Of a stretch of 29,788 nucleotides of DNA, positions 5,792 to 14,827 are shown one piece after another. The notes under the pieces were generated by a model that saw nothing but the letters and a program-made list of their open reading frames with translations, ran no database searches and was not told the origin of the DNA. Both the position numbers and the translations under genes were made by a program. The DNA is taken from assembly GCA_023228705.1 (NCBI GenBank), contig JALOAS010000033.1, positions 1 to 29,788 of the forward strand. Reading direction: 5' to 3'. Positions within the stretch are counted from its first letter, which is position 1, and each line of letters begins with the position of its first letter. This DNA comes from Ottowia sp. (GTDB lineage Bacteria > Pseudomonadota > Gammaproteobacteria > Burkholderiales > Burkholderiaceae_C).

Positions 5792-8307
5792 GGGCGGTCT
5801 CCCCGGGTCTGCGCCGCGCGCACGGCGTCCAGCCGCCAGTAGCGGCGCGACAGCTCGCGCTCGCAGCGCAGCTGCGCCGGTGCGCTGCTGCGCCAGTGCA
5901 TGGCGCCACAATCGGGCGAGTCGTAGGTCACGGCGTCGTGCCGGGCATAGCGCGCCAGGACCGCTGACGTGGGATGACCGTAGCGGTTGCGGTAGCCGGA
6001 CTGTATCAGCGCCAGCCGCGGCTGCACGGCGTGCAGCAGCTCGTCGGTTGACGAGGTGTTGCTGCCATGATGCGGCACGACGATCACATCGCTGCGCAGC
6101 GGCACGTCGCGCCCGACCAGCGCCCGCTCCTGCGCTGCCTCCAGGTCGCCGGAGAGCAGGGCCGCAACGCTTGCGTTGCTGACGCGCAGGACGCAACTGA
6201 TGGCATTGCTGCTGCCTGCCGCAGGCACGTCGCCGTCATCGGGATACAACACCTCAAACGCCACCCCGTCCCAGTTCCAGCGCATCCCGGTGCGGCATGG
6301 CGCGCCGACGGAGACGCCTGGCAGCGCATCGTCGGCGTGCAGCGAGGCCACCACCGGCGTTTGGGGAAACGCCGCGTGGACGGCAGCGGCGCCGCCGGTG
6401 TGGTCGCTGTCGCGGTGGCTGAGCACGAGCATGTCCAGATTCTCGCCCAGCGCCTGCAACAGTGGCAACACGATGCGCTCGCCGGCGTCGCTGCGGTGGG
6501 AAAACCGGGGACCGGCATCGTAGAGCAGCGTGTGCCCTGCCGTTTGCACCAGGATCGCGCTGCCCTGCCCCACGTCCAGCGCCAGCACGTGGAACTGACC
6601 CGGGGGCGGCCGGGCCGGCTGCCAGAGCAGAAGCGGCAGGAACAGCGGCACGCCGCCCAGCCGGACCGACCACGGCAGGCGCATGACCACGAGCAGCGCA
6701 CCGGCCGCGGCGGCCAGTCCCAGCAGCAGCGGCGCGGCGGCAGCCGTCAGCTGCGCCCAGGGCTGAGCGGCCAGCGCGTGCAGGAGGGGCAGCAGCGGCC
6801 ACAGCGACCAGGCCGCCACCTGCCACGAAAAAGGCCACAGCAAGCCGGCCAGTGCCGTGGGCGTGACGATCAGGGTCACCCAGGGGATGGCGACCAGGTT
6901 GGCCAGCAGGCCGACCACCGAAGCCTGGCCGAAAAGGATGAGCGTCAGCGGCGCCAGTGCAACGGTGATCCGCGTCTGCGTGACGAGCAGCCCGCGCAGG
7001 CGCCCGGTCCAGCCCGCCGCCTCGCCCACGGCGCGTGATCCGGTGACAAACAGGATGCCCACGGCAACAAAGCTGAGCCAGAAGCCGGCCTGCAGGAAGG
7101 CCCAGGGATCGACTGCCAGCACGGCCATGCACGTCCACAGCCAGGTCAGCCACCACGGCCAGCGCAGCCCGGCCAGGCGCAGCACGATGACGCTGGCCAG
7201 CATGATGACGGTGCGCTGCGCCGGCACGCCCCAGCCGCTGAAAACGGCGTACGCGGTGCCAAACAGCAGCGCGCCCAGCAGCGCGGCATGCGGTGCCGGC
7301 AGCCAGTGGCACAAGTCCACGCGAATCAGCCGCCGCCACCGGACCGAGCGCCGCCACAGAAACCCGACCAGCATCGAAGCCAGCCAGGCCATCATGCCGA
7401 TGTGCAATCCGGAAATGCTGACCAGGTGCGCGACGCCGGTCACCCGGAAAACGTCCCAGTCGCCCCGTGCAATGGCGTTCTGGTCGCCGGTGGCCAGCGC
7501 AGCCACCACGCCGAACCGCTGCGCTGCGGTCTTGCTGCCGTCTGCAGCGGCCAGCGCAAGGATGCGGTCACGCACCGACTGGCGCAGGCGCTCCACCGGA
7601 TGCGCCACGGCTTGCGCCAGGCGCTCGGGCGGCCGCGTCTTCTTGTTGATCCGGACGTAGCCCGTGGCGGCTATGCGGTGCGCATGGAGCCACAGCTCGT
7701 AGTCGAACCCGTGCGGGTTGATGTTGCCGTGCGGCGCTTTCAGGCGTGCGGTCAACTGCCAGCGATCCCCTGCGTACAGGGGCTGCTGCAATCCGGGCTC
7801 GGGGTGGGACGACGGCGCAGCCGCTGCATCGCCCCAGTTGCGCGGACGGGTGTACCAGCTCAGCTGCAGCCTGCGCGGCACCGCAACGGCACGACCTTCA
7901 AGCTCTGCGTTCTCCACGTCAAAGAGAAAGCGCCAGCCGCCCTCGCCTTGCTGCGGCATGGCGGCAATGACGCCGGTCAGGCGCAGGTCCACGCCTTCCA
8001 GCGCCGGCGCCAGTGCCTGCTGCTGCATGCTCGCGGCGCGCCAGCCTGCGGCACCCCAGGCTGCAAGCAGGGCGGCCAGCAGCCAGGCCAGCACGGCGAC
8101 AGCCGCGACCCGCCTCTGCCCTGAATCGTCCCGCCCGGCCCGGCGGCCGGTGCGCGCCGCAGCCACAAGCAGCAGCGCCAGCAGCAGCGCCGCGCCATAG
8201 ACCCAGTCATCGCGCAGCTCGCGCTGTTGCAACTGCACCGCCGTGCCGGCGATCCAGCCCAGCGGCACCACGGTGAGTATCCAGGCGGTATTCCCACCTT
8301 CGTTCAT
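5788..8307 (-). CDS. comEC: ComEC/Rec2 family DNA internalisation channel
   Basis: 839 residues from ATG at 8307, chosen because AGGAGGT (8322-8316) sits 8 bases upstream; the frame stays open to 8487 but without family similarity. Architecture: N-terminal hydrophobic helices and a DUF4131 (OB-fold-like) region to about residue 210; the multi-helix Competence domain (about 215-560, with the conserved block HLVSISGLHIGMMAW near 290); further helices; then a C-terminal metallo-beta-lactamase domain from about 590 (LDVGQGSAILVQT, LYDAGP, then SHRDSDHTGG near 630, and VVPHHGSNTSS). The HxDxDH and PHHGS zinc-ligand motifs are intact, unlike some degenerate ComEC proteins, which suggests nuclease competence. 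The family carries single-stranded DNA across the inner membrane during transformation. No other competence gene is in view. It is the first gene of a two-gene unit with the flavodoxin-like gene. Confidence 0.93.
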   Translation of the reverse strand: MNEGGNTAWILTVVPLGWIAGTAVQLQQRELRDDWVYGAALLLALLLVAAARTGRRAGRDDSGQRRVAAVAVLAWLLAALLAAWGAAGWRAASMQQQALAPALEGVDLRLTGVIAAMPQQGEGGWRFLFDVENAELEGRAVAVPRRLQLSWYTRPRNWGDAAAAPSSHPEPGLQQPLYAGDRWQLTARLKAPHGNINPHGFDYELWLHAHRIAATGYVRINKKTRPPERLAQAVAHPVERLRQSVRDRILALAAADGSKTAAQRFGVVAALATGDQNAIARGDWDVFRVTGVAHLVSISGLHIGMMAWLASMLVGFLWRRSVRWRRLIRVDLCHWLPAPHAALLGALLFGTAYAVFSGWGVPAQRTVIMLASVIVLRLAGLRWPWWLTWLWTCMAVLAVDPWAFLQAGFWLSFVAVGILFVTGSRAVGEAAGWTGRLRGLLVTQTRITVALAPLTLILFGQASVVGLLANLVAIPWVTLIVTPTALAGLLWPFSWQVAAWSLWPLLPLLHALAAQPWAQLTAAAAPLLLGLAAAAGALLVVMRLPWSVRLGGVPLFLPLLLWQPARPPPGQFHVLALDVGQGSAILVQTAGHTLLYDAGPRFSHRSDAGERIVLPLLQALGENLDMLVLSHRDSDHTGGAAAVHAAFPQTPVVASLHADDALPGVSVGAPCRTGMRWNWDGVAFEVLYPDDGDVPAAGSSNAISCVLRVSNASVAALLSGDLEAAQERALVGRDVPLRSDVIVVPHHGSNTSSTDELLHAVQPRLALIQSGYRNRYGHPTSAVLARYARHDAVTYDSPDCGAMHWRSSAPAQLRCERELSRRYWRLDAVRAAQTRGDRP

Positions 8308-8603
8308 GGCGCGCCACCTCCTGCGCTGATGGCCCGCATCGCCGCCGTCACCAGTATCATGGTGGATCGCAGCATGTCCATGGCAGCAAACGCCTGCATA
8401 AACGCGGATCCCTCCCGTCTTCCTCCGGCTCAATGGCGCACGCTGCGGATCGCTCCGACGCGTTTGACCGGGCCAGGCAGGATCCATGCGCCTGGCCGTT
8501 GCGCAAGCCCGGGCCCGCGGCGCGGCGCCTGTTGCACACCAGAGGCATTATGGACAAACACCCGCATCCCCATCCATCGACCTCCCCACGCTGAGAACCA
8601 GAC
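8308..8603. promoter_or_regulatory. Divergent intergenic region between comEC and the Pat-like gene
   Basis: 296 bases with no credible gene. It must carry the promoters for comEC (minus) and the Pat-like gene (plus). The only clear signal is the comEC Shine-Dalgarno at 8316-8322. I see no convincing -35/-10 pair, operator palindrome or hairpin. Confidence 0.5.
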
Positions 8604-11282
8604 ATGAGCATACGCAACCTCGAATCCCTCCTGGCCCCGACCTCGCTGGCGGTCATTGGCGCGTCGGAGAGGCCGGGCTCGCTGGGCGGCACGGTGTGGC
8701 GCAACGTGCGCAGCGGGGGTTTTGCCGGCACGATCCATGCGGTCAACCCCAAATACCAGAGCCTGTCCGGCCAGCCCTGCCACCCCAACGTCAGCGCGCT
8801 GCCGGAGCCGGTCGAGCTGGCCATCATCTGCACGCCGGCGCGGACCGTGGCTTCGCTGGTGCGGCAGCTGGCGCGCCGCGGCACCCAGGCGGCGGTGATC
8901 CTGAGCCCGGGTCTTGACGCCAGGCAGAAGCAGGCCGCACTGGATGCGGCGCGTCCCACGCTGATGCGCCTGCTCGGCCCCAACAGCGCCGGCCTGCTGG
9001 CGCCGCATGTCGGGCTCAACGCGAGCTTTGCGCCGCGCGGCGCGCTGGCCGGCAAGCTGGCCTTCGTGTCGCAGTCCGGGGCGCTGATCACCGCCATGCT
9101 GGACTGGGCCGAGGCACGCCAGATCGGGTTCTCGCAGTTTGTCTCGCTGGGCGAGTCCATGGACGTGGACTTTGGCGACATGCTGGATTACCTGGCCAGC
9201 GACGGACGCACCCGTGCCATCCTGCTGTACATCGAGTCGATCACGGAGCCGCGCAAATTCATGTCGGCGGCACGCGCGGCCGCACGCAACAAGCCGGTCA
9301 TCGTGGTCAAGGCCGGGCGCAGCGAAGCGGGACAGCGCGCGGCGGTGACGCACAGCAACGCACTGCGCAGCGCGACGGCCGTTTTTGACGCGGCCATTGC
9401 GCGCGCCGGCATGTTGCGCGTCGACACGCTGGAGCAGTTGTTTGGCGCCGCAGAGATCCTGACCCGATTCCGCGCGCCCATAGGCGCGCAGGTGACGGTC
9501 CTCACCAACAGCGGCGGCCTGGGCGTGATGGCTGCCGACGCAGCGGCCAGCCAGGACGTGCCGCTGGCCGTGCTGCCCGACGAGCTGGCGCGCGAGCTGT
9601 CCGCCGTCCTGCCCGCCAACGGGCCGCCAGCCAACCCCGTGGACATTGGCGGCGACGCGTCAGCCGGACTTCATGCGGACGCGGTCCGCGCGCTGGTGAG
9701 CCACCGCGAAGCCGTCGGCACGCTGCTGTTCATTCACGCGCCCACTGCCATCGTGCCGGCTGTGGAGATTGCAGACGCCATGCTGCCGGAGCTGAAACCC
9801 AAGGGGCGGCTTCCCATGCCGGTGGTCAGCGCCTGGGTGGGCGGATCGGCCGTGGCCGAAGCCCGCGCCCGCTTCACCGAAGCCGGCCTGGCCTGCTACG
9901 CGCTGCCCGAGCAGGCGGTGGCTGCCATCGCCATGCTCCAGGCGTACGCGCGCAACCAGGAAGAACTCACGCAGGCGCCGGCGCTCGCCAGCGCGGACGC
10001 GCCGCGCGCGCCCGACAGCGAGACGGCGCGCCAGATCGTCAGGCAGGTGCTGGCCGAGCAGCGCGAGCTGCTGACCGAACCGGAGGCCAAGCGCATCTGT
10101 GCCGCGTACGGCATCGCTGTTGCTGCCACGCGAACGGTTGCGGCCGATCCGGAGCAGGCGGTGCGCGAGGCCGGGCGCATCGGCTATCCGGTGGTGGTCA
10201 AGATCCTCTCGCCGGACATCAGCCACAAGTCCGACGTGGGCGGCGTGGCGCTGAACCTGGGCGATGCAGCCGACGTCCGCAGCGCGGCCGCAGCCATGCT
10301 GGCGCGCGCGGCCAAGAACGCACCGGGCGCGCGCATCAGCGGCCTGACGGTGCAGGCCATGGTGCGCAAGCCGCAGGCGCAGGAGCTCATCGTCGGCGCC
10401 AGCATCGACCCGCTGTTTGGCCCGGTCATCCTGTTCGGGCAGGGCGGCACCGCAACCGAAGTCCACCAGGACAGCGCCATGGCGCTGCCGCCGCTGAACG
10501 AGCCGCTGGCCCGTGCGCTGGTCGGGCGCACGCGAATTGCCCGGATCCTGGCCGGCTACCGCGACGTGCCGGCCGCTGACCTGGACGCCGTCACCGCCAC
10601 GTTGCAGGCCGTCTCCCAGCTGCTGGCCGACATTCCGGAAATCGCCGAACTGGACATCAACCCCCTGCTGGTCGATCACGCCGGTGCCGTGGCGCTGGAT
10701 GCCCGAATGCGCATCAGCGCCAGCTGTCCCGCCGGTGCAGGCCGCTTTGCCATTGCGCCCTACCCGGCGCACCTGGTCGAGACGCGGCAGTGGCACGGCG
10801 ACGAGGTGACGCTGCGGCCGGTGCGACCGGAAGATGAGGCGCAGCACCTGGCGTTCCTGCAAAGCCTGGCTGCAGACGACATCCACATGCGCATCTTCCA
10901 CAGCCGGCGCAGCCTGCCGCGCAGCGAGCTGGCACGCATGGTACAGATAGACTACACGCGTGAAATGGCGTTTGTTGCCACGCGCACGGATCCGGATGGA
11001 CAGGAGGTCACCCTGGGCGTGGTCCGCGCCAGCGCCGACCCGGACAACATCGATGCGGAATTCGGCATCATCCTGCGCCCGGACCTGAAGGGCGGGGGGC
11101 TGGGCCGCATCCTCATGGAAAAACTGATTGCCTACCAGCGCAGCGCGGGCACGCGCCGGCTGACCGCGTATGTACTGAGCGAGAACACGCGCATGCGCAG
11201 GCTGGCGCGCTCGCTGGGCTTCACGGACGAGATGTTGCCCGATGACCCCAGCGTTCATTTCCTTGCCCTGCCGTTGAACTGA
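8604..11282 (+). CDS. Pat/PatZ-like protein: ADP-forming acyl-CoA synthetase fused to GNAT acetyltransferase
   Basis: 892 residues from ATG 8604. Domains in order: CoA-binding Rossmann domain (about 5-130, LAVIGASERPGSLGG), succinyl-CoA-ligase-like flavodoxin domains (about 140-465), ATP-grasp (about 485-710, LTEPEAKRICAAYGI, PVVVKILSPDISHKSDVGG) and a C-terminal GNAT domain (about 730-885, starting VTLRPVRPEDE, acetyl-CoA loop LKGGGLGRIL near 828). This is the arrangement of E. coli PatZ (YfiQ) and Salmonella Pat, which acetylate lysines of acetyl-CoA synthetase and other metabolic enzymes; the N-terminal part there senses acyl-CoA. A histidine (H250, in AVTHSNALRS) occupies the position of the phosphorylated histidine of active ADP-forming synthetases, so residual ligase activity cannot be excluded. 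No strong Shine-Dalgarno precedes the start. It is a single-gene unit, convergent with the TRAP operon. Confidence 0.9.
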   Translation: MSIRNLESLLAPTSLAVIGASERPGSLGGTVWRNVRSGGFAGTIHAVNPKYQSLSGQPCHPNVSALPEPVELAIICTPARTVASLVRQLARRGTQAAVILSPGLDARQKQAALDAARPTLMRLLGPNSAGLLAPHVGLNASFAPRGALAGKLAFVSQSGALITAMLDWAEARQIGFSQFVSLGESMDVDFGDMLDYLASDGRTRAILLYIESITEPRKFMSAARAAARNKPVIVVKAGRSEAGQRAAVTHSNALRSATAVFDAAIARAGMLRVDTLEQLFGAAEILTRFRAPIGAQVTVLTNSGGLGVMAADAAASQDVPLAVLPDELARELSAVLPANGPPANPVDIGGDASAGLHADAVRALVSHREAVGTLLFIHAPTAIVPAVEIADAMLPELKPKGRLPMPVVSAWVGGSAVAEARARFTEAGLACYALPEQAVAAIAMLQAYARNQEELTQAPALASADAPRAPDSETARQIVRQVLAEQRELLTEPEAKRICAAYGIAVAATRTVAADPEQAVREAGRIGYPVVVKILSPDISHKSDVGGVALNLGDAADVRSAAAAMLARAAKNAPGARISGLTVQAMVRKPQAQELIVGASIDPLFGPVILFGQGGTATEVHQDSAMALPPLNEPLARALVGRTRIARILAGYRDVPAADLDAVTATLQAVSQLLADIPEIAELDINPLLVDHAGAVALDARMRISASCPAGAGRFAIAPYPAHLVETRQWHGDEVTLRPVRPEDEAQHLAFLQSLAADDIHMRIFHSRRSLPRSELARMVQIDYTREMAFVATRTDPDGQEVTLGVVRASADPDNIDAEFGIILRPDLKGGGLGRILMEKLIAYQRSAGTRRLTAYVLSENTRMRRLARSLGFTDEMLPDDPSVHFLALPLN

Positions 11283-11285
11283 GCC

Positions 11286-11307
11286 AGCTTGCCGCAGCAC
11301 GGCAGCT
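11286..11307 (+). terminator. Possible hairpin terminator after the Pat-like gene
   Basis: TGCCG (11290-11294) pairs with CGGCA (11300-11304) around a five-base loop, extended by AGC/GCT across a bulged T. It lies four bases after the stop codon but lacks a T-run, so a Rho-independent role is only tentative. Confidence 0.3.
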
Positions 11308-11333
11308 CCTGATTGGAAACGATGTTCAGCAAC

Positions 11334-11556
11334 ACCGGGCGCATGGCCGATGATCTCGCTGCCGCTTTGATGACTTTGCCGCTACGCGGCTGCAATGACT
11401 GCGGCTGCGCCGCCATGATGGGGAGGTTGAGCGTTTGAAGAGGTTGAGCGTTGAGCGTGGTGGGCAGACGCTGAACGCTTGACGCCAAACCTTCATCAGT
11501 CGCCGCAGGCGGCTTCCATCAAAGGCCCGCAAGGGTCGAGGTCATCTGTCATTCGG
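11334..11556. repeat. Dispersed heptad/MITE-like element, copy B
   Basis: The second copy of the family lies between the convergent Pat-like and dctM genes. Left end 11340-11358 and right end 11538-11556 are inverted repeats matching at 15 of 19 positions. The right part (11469-11556) matches copy A 5151-5238 at 81 of 88 positions by manual alignment. The heptad stem is shorter than in A: two GTTGAGC units (11443-11456) against GCTGAAC/GCTTGAC (11470-11483). The GCCG-CAGG-CGGC hairpin (11502-11513) and the GGCCC-GCAA-GGGTC hairpin (11524-11537) are retained. An internal stretch around 11359-11415 rich in GCGGCTGC is specific to this copy. Confidence 0.8.
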
Positions 11557-11616
11557 TGAGCTGACGATGCTTGCTAATCAGCCATTCAAGCCCGCGCGGC
11601 GGGCCCGGTGCTCCCG

Positions 11617-11671
11617 AAGAAACACGGATTCAATACCTTTGAAAATCAATTACTTATGATTTGTGTTTCTT
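11617..11671. repeat. AT-rich nested dyad downstream of dctM
   Basis: Outer arms AAGAAACAC (11617-11625) and GTGTTTCTT (11663-11671) are perfect inverted repeats; inside, AAATCA (11643-11648) faces TGATTT (11657-11662). The segment is strikingly AT-rich for this genome and ends 19 bases before the dctM stop on the minus strand, so it may serve as the transcription end of the TRAP operon. No classical T-run follows. Confidence 0.4.
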
Positions 11672-11690
11672 GAGAGGCGGCAGCTTGCGC

Positions 11691-12995
11691 TCAGCTCAAC
11701 CCCAGGCGCTGCGGCAGGAACAGCACCAGCACCGGCAGCGCGACCAGGATGGCAATCCGCACCACGTCCGCAATGATGAAGGGCATGATGCCCCGGATGA
11801 TGGTGCCCAGCTTCAGGCCCGGCGTCGTGCCCTGCACCACGAACAGGTTCATGCCTATGGGCGGCGTGATGAGCCCGATCTCGGTCACGCAGACCAGCAG
11901 GATGCCGAACCAGACGGGGTCGTATCCCACGCCGGTGACCAGCACGTACATGGGCACCACGGTCAGCAGCACCATGGACAGGCTGTCCATGAAGCAGCCC
12001 AGCACGATATAGAACACGATGACCAGGCACAGCAGGCCCAGCGGCGACAGGCCCGAGGTCCGGATGGCGCCGGTCAGGACATCGGTCAGGCCGCTGAGCT
12101 CGATGAAGTAGTTGAAGATGGCCGCGCCGATCAGGATCAGGAAGATCATGCCGGTCATGCCGGCGGTCTCGACGACGCCGGCCCGGAGCACGGCCCGTGT
12201 CAGGCGCCCGTGCGCGGCGGTCACCACCAGGGCGCCGGCCGCGCCCACGGCCGCAGCCTCGCTGGGCGAGAAGATCTTGCCGTAGATGCCGCCAATCACC
12301 ACCACCATGAGCACGACGGCATCCCAGGTCCGGTACAGCGCCGCCAGGCGGGACTTCCAGCCCAGCCTCTCGCCACCGGGCGCCAGCTCGGGCCGCCGCC
12401 GCACCTGGATGAAAATGGACGCCATGTACAGCAGCGTGGCCAGGATCCCGGGAATGAATGCGGCTGCAAACAAGGCGCCTATGGAATTGCCCGTGAGGAT
12501 GGCGTAGAGGATGAGGATGATCGATGGCGGGATGAGCACCCCCAGCGTCCCGCCTGCAGCCACCGACGCGGCGGCCAGGCTGTCGGCGTAGCCGCGCGCA
12601 CGCATCTCCGGCATGGCGACGCGTCCCATGGTCGCGGCCGTGGCCAGCGACGAGCCGGTGATCGCGCCAAATACCGCCGACGCACCCACGGTGGCCATGG
12701 CGATGCCGCCGCGGTGATGGCCCATGAACGCGTGCACGCCGTTGTACAGGTTGGCCGACAGCCCGCTGTAGGCGGCAAACACGCCCATGAAGATGAACAG
12801 CGGCAGCACGATCATGCCCTCGGACGAAACCGCTTCAAAGGGCAGGTTGGACAGGATGTACGCGGCCTGGTCCCAGCCGCCCAGCCAGATGGCACCGGCC
12901 GTGCCCACCAGCGCCATGGCCACGGCAACGGGGACGCGCAGTGCAATCAGAAGCAGCACCAGCGCAAAGCCGAGCGGGCCCGACCACGCAGCCAT
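11691..12995 (-). CDS. TRAP transporter large permease (DctM family)
   Basis: 434 residues from ATG at 12995, a normal length for the family (about 425-440). The protein is hydrophobic throughout, consistent with the usual 11-13 helices of the ion-transporter-like DctM fold, with family signatures such as PLFIFMGVFAAYSGLSANLYNGVHAFMGHHRGG near residues 55-90, TAATMGRVAMPEMRARGY and SIAAGGTLGVLIPPSIILILYAI-like segments, and TEIGLITPPIGMNLFVVQGTTPG near the C terminus. It uses the sodium or proton gradient to import a substrate delivered by the periplasmic binding protein. The start overlaps the stop of the small permease by one base (TGATG), indicating tight coupling. The substrate, presumably an organic acid, cannot be read from the sequence. 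Confidence 0.93.
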   Translation of the reverse strand: MAAWSGPLGFALVLLLIALRVPVAVAMALVGTAGAIWLGGWDQAAYILSNLPFEAVSSEGMIVLPLFIFMGVFAAYSGLSANLYNGVHAFMGHHRGGIAMATVGASAVFGAITGSSLATAATMGRVAMPEMRARGYADSLAAASVAAGGTLGVLIPPSIILILYAILTGNSIGALFAAAFIPGILATLLYMASIFIQVRRRPELAPGGERLGWKSRLAALYRTWDAVVLMVVVIGGIYGKIFSPSEAAAVGAAGALVVTAAHGRLTRAVLRAGVVETAGMTGMIFLILIGAAIFNYFIELSGLTDVLTGAIRTSGLSPLGLLCLVIVFYIVLGCFMDSLSMVLLTVVPMYVLVTGVGYDPVWFGILLVCVTEIGLITPPIGMNLFVVQGTTPGLKLGTIIRGIMPFIIADVVRIAILVALPVLVLFLPQRLGLS

Positions 12996-13525
12996 CACGG
13001 CGGCACCCCCTGCACCGCGCCGCCGGCCTTCAGCGCGCGCCAGACGCGCCACAGGCAGGCCAGCACGGTCAGGGCCAGGCCCATGAGAAAGACAACCCAG
13101 TACGCCAGCACCGGCAGGCCCAGGTTCTGCGTCGTGTCGCCATAGCCGTGGTGCAACCGTGCCGACTGCCAGCCAAACCAGGCCAGCAGCGCAAAGAGCA
13201 GCGCGCTGACCAGGTGAATCACGGCGTCGGCAGCGCGCTGCACCCGCAGCGGCAGGCGCTCGACCAGCAGGTCCACGCTGATGTGGTTGCCATGCACGAA
13301 GGCAAACGGAATCGACCAGCTGGCCGCGGCCACCAGCGCCAGCTGGGCGATGTCAAACACGTCAATGAACGCGCCGCCAACAACGCGGCGCCAGATGATG
13401 TCGGCGCAGATGAGCAGCGTCGGCACCAGCAGCGCGAGCACGCCCAGCCAGGCAAAAAGCCCGGTCAGGCGGACAAACCAGCCGCCGGGCGGCCGCGCGG
13501 CCGCGCCTTCGTCCCGCGCGGCCAA
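12995..13525 (-). CDS. TRAP transporter small permease (DctQ family)
   Basis: 176 residues. Four hydrophobic helices are visible (about 20-40, 55-75, 90-115, 135-160), with the family's conserved region ICADIIWRRVVGGAFIDVFDIAQLALV between helices 1 and 2 and FVHGNHISVDLLVERLP after helix 2. DctQ proteins pair with DctM to form the functional membrane unit. The only start before the first helix is TTG at 13525, just two bases after the dctP stop codon (TAG 13530-13528); no ATG or GTG alternative exists, so reinitiation after dctP is plausible. The stop overlaps the dctM start. Confidence 0.88.
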   Translation of the reverse strand: MAARDEGAAARPPGGWFVRLTGLFAWLGVLALLVPTLLICADIIWRRVVGGAFIDVFDIAQLALVAAASWSIPFAFVHGNHISVDLLVERLPLRVQRAADAVIHLVSALLFALLAWFGWQSARLHHGYGDTTQNLGLPVLAYWVVFLMGLALTVLACLWRVWRALKAGGAVQGVPP

Positions 13526-13527
13526 CG

Positions 13528-14571
13528 CTAGGCCTGGTATTGCTGGACCAGCTCAAGCGCCCGTTGGTACAGGCCCTTGGGGTCTTCCATGCCCTGCTTG
13601 TGCAGCCCCGCCAGGTAGTCGGCAATCATGGGCTGCAGCTGCTCTCGCCACTGGTCGCGCTCGGCATCGTCGATGACGATGATCTCGTGGTTGCGCTTGA
13701 CGGCGTCTTCCTTGCCCGCGGCTTCCCACTTGTCCCACCAGGGACCGACCTTGGGCAGCATGGCGTCTCCGGTGCTCTCGTCCACGAGCTTGCGCACGTC
13801 GTCGTCCAGACCGTCGTACGTCTTGGGGTTCATCAGGAAATAAAACGCAGCGGCATAGAGCCGGCAGTCGGTGTGGTACTTGAGGATCTCGTTGGCGTGC
13901 ACGGTGGCCACCAGGTCCCAGGTGGTGGTCAACCCGTCGATGGTGCCCTTGGACAACGCCTGGTAGATCTCTGCTGGCGGCAGCGTCAGGGCGCTGGCGC
14001 CTTCGTATTCAAGCATGGCGCTGACCGCCGGCCCCGGCGTGCGCAGCCGCATGCCCTTGAGATCTGCCAGCGTGCGCATGGGGCGGTCCACGGTGTGCAC
14101 GAAAGCACCCGGATGCGTCATCAGCAGCAGGACCTTGAAGTCGTCGTATTCGCTGCCCAGGCGCCCGTCCTGGTACAACTGCCACAGCGCGCGCGAGCCG
14201 CTATCGGCGCGGTCGACGACAAACGGCAGCTCGATCACCGACGAATGCGGAAAGCGGCCACGCGGAATGCCGCACAAGCCAAACGCAATATCGGCGATGC
14301 CGGCCCTGGCCTGGTCGGCCTGGCGGTCGGCGCGGCCAAACGCCGTCGTTGAATCGTAGATCTTGTAGTCAATGGCGCCGCCGCTCTTTTGCTTGAGCAT
14401 CTCGGCCCATGGCCCGATGAAATCCACCTGGAAACCATGCGTGGCCGGCAAGTAATGGCTGATCTTCAAGGTGGTCTTGGCCTGTCCCCAGACCACGGCC
14501 GGCATGGCCAGCGCGCCTGCGGCAGCAGCCGCTGTTCCCAGCGCCCGACGGCGCGTGACGGATGTCTTCAT
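13528..14571 (-). CDS. TRAP transporter periplasmic solute-binding protein (DctP family)
   Basis: 347 residues from ATG 14571, preceded by GAGGAG seven bases upstream, which decides against the slightly upstream in-frame ATGs. The N terminus carries a twin-arginine-type export signal (TRRRALGTAAAAAGALAMPAVVWG, cleavage probably after GQA near residue 31), unusual but seen in some TRAP binding proteins. The mature part is DctP-like: ISHYLPATHGFQVDFIGPWAEMLKQ near the start, and LKGMRLRTPGPAVSAM with the arginine R177 that in characterised DctP proteins forms the salt bridge to the substrate carboxylate. This supports an organic-acid ligand without identifying it. It is the first gene of the dctP-dctQ-dctM unit; the promoter must lie in the divergent gap to the RidA-family gene. 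Confidence 0.92.
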   Translation of the reverse strand: MKTSVTRRRALGTAAAAAGALAMPAVVWGQAKTTLKISHYLPATHGFQVDFIGPWAEMLKQKSGGAIDYKIYDSTTAFGRADRQADQARAGIADIAFGLCGIPRGRFPHSSVIELPFVVDRADSGSRALWQLYQDGRLGSEYDDFKVLLLMTHPGAFVHTVDRPMRTLADLKGMRLRTPGPAVSAMLEYEGASALTLPPAEIYQALSKGTIDGLTTTWDLVATVHANEILKYHTDCRLYAAAFYFLMNPKTYDGLDDDVRKLVDESTGDAMLPKVGPWWDKWEAAGKEDAVKRNHEIIVIDDAERDQWREQLQPMIADYLAGLHKQGMEDPKGLYQRALELVQQYQA

Positions 14572-14827
14572 GGCATGTCTCCTCATTGTCATTGTGTGGT
14601 ACAGGCTGTCATCGCAGCCTGCCCGAGCCGGGCTGTGCGCGACGGCACGCCGCCTGTCATGCTACCGGCAAACCCGGCAGGCGCCAAGACATTTCCCTGC
14701 TGCCGGCAACGCCTTGCCCGCGTGGCGGGACGCCGCCGCGCGGCCTGAAGGCAATCAGGTACGATGGCTTGTGTCAACAAAAGGGCGCGGCGCGCGTCGT
14801 GCCCGCAACCGGAGAGTTCGTCACGCC

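Noticed and set aside
8308..8487. Upstream extension of comEC
   Set aside because: The added residues show no similarity to ComEC, and AGGAGGT is perfectly placed for the ATG at 8307.
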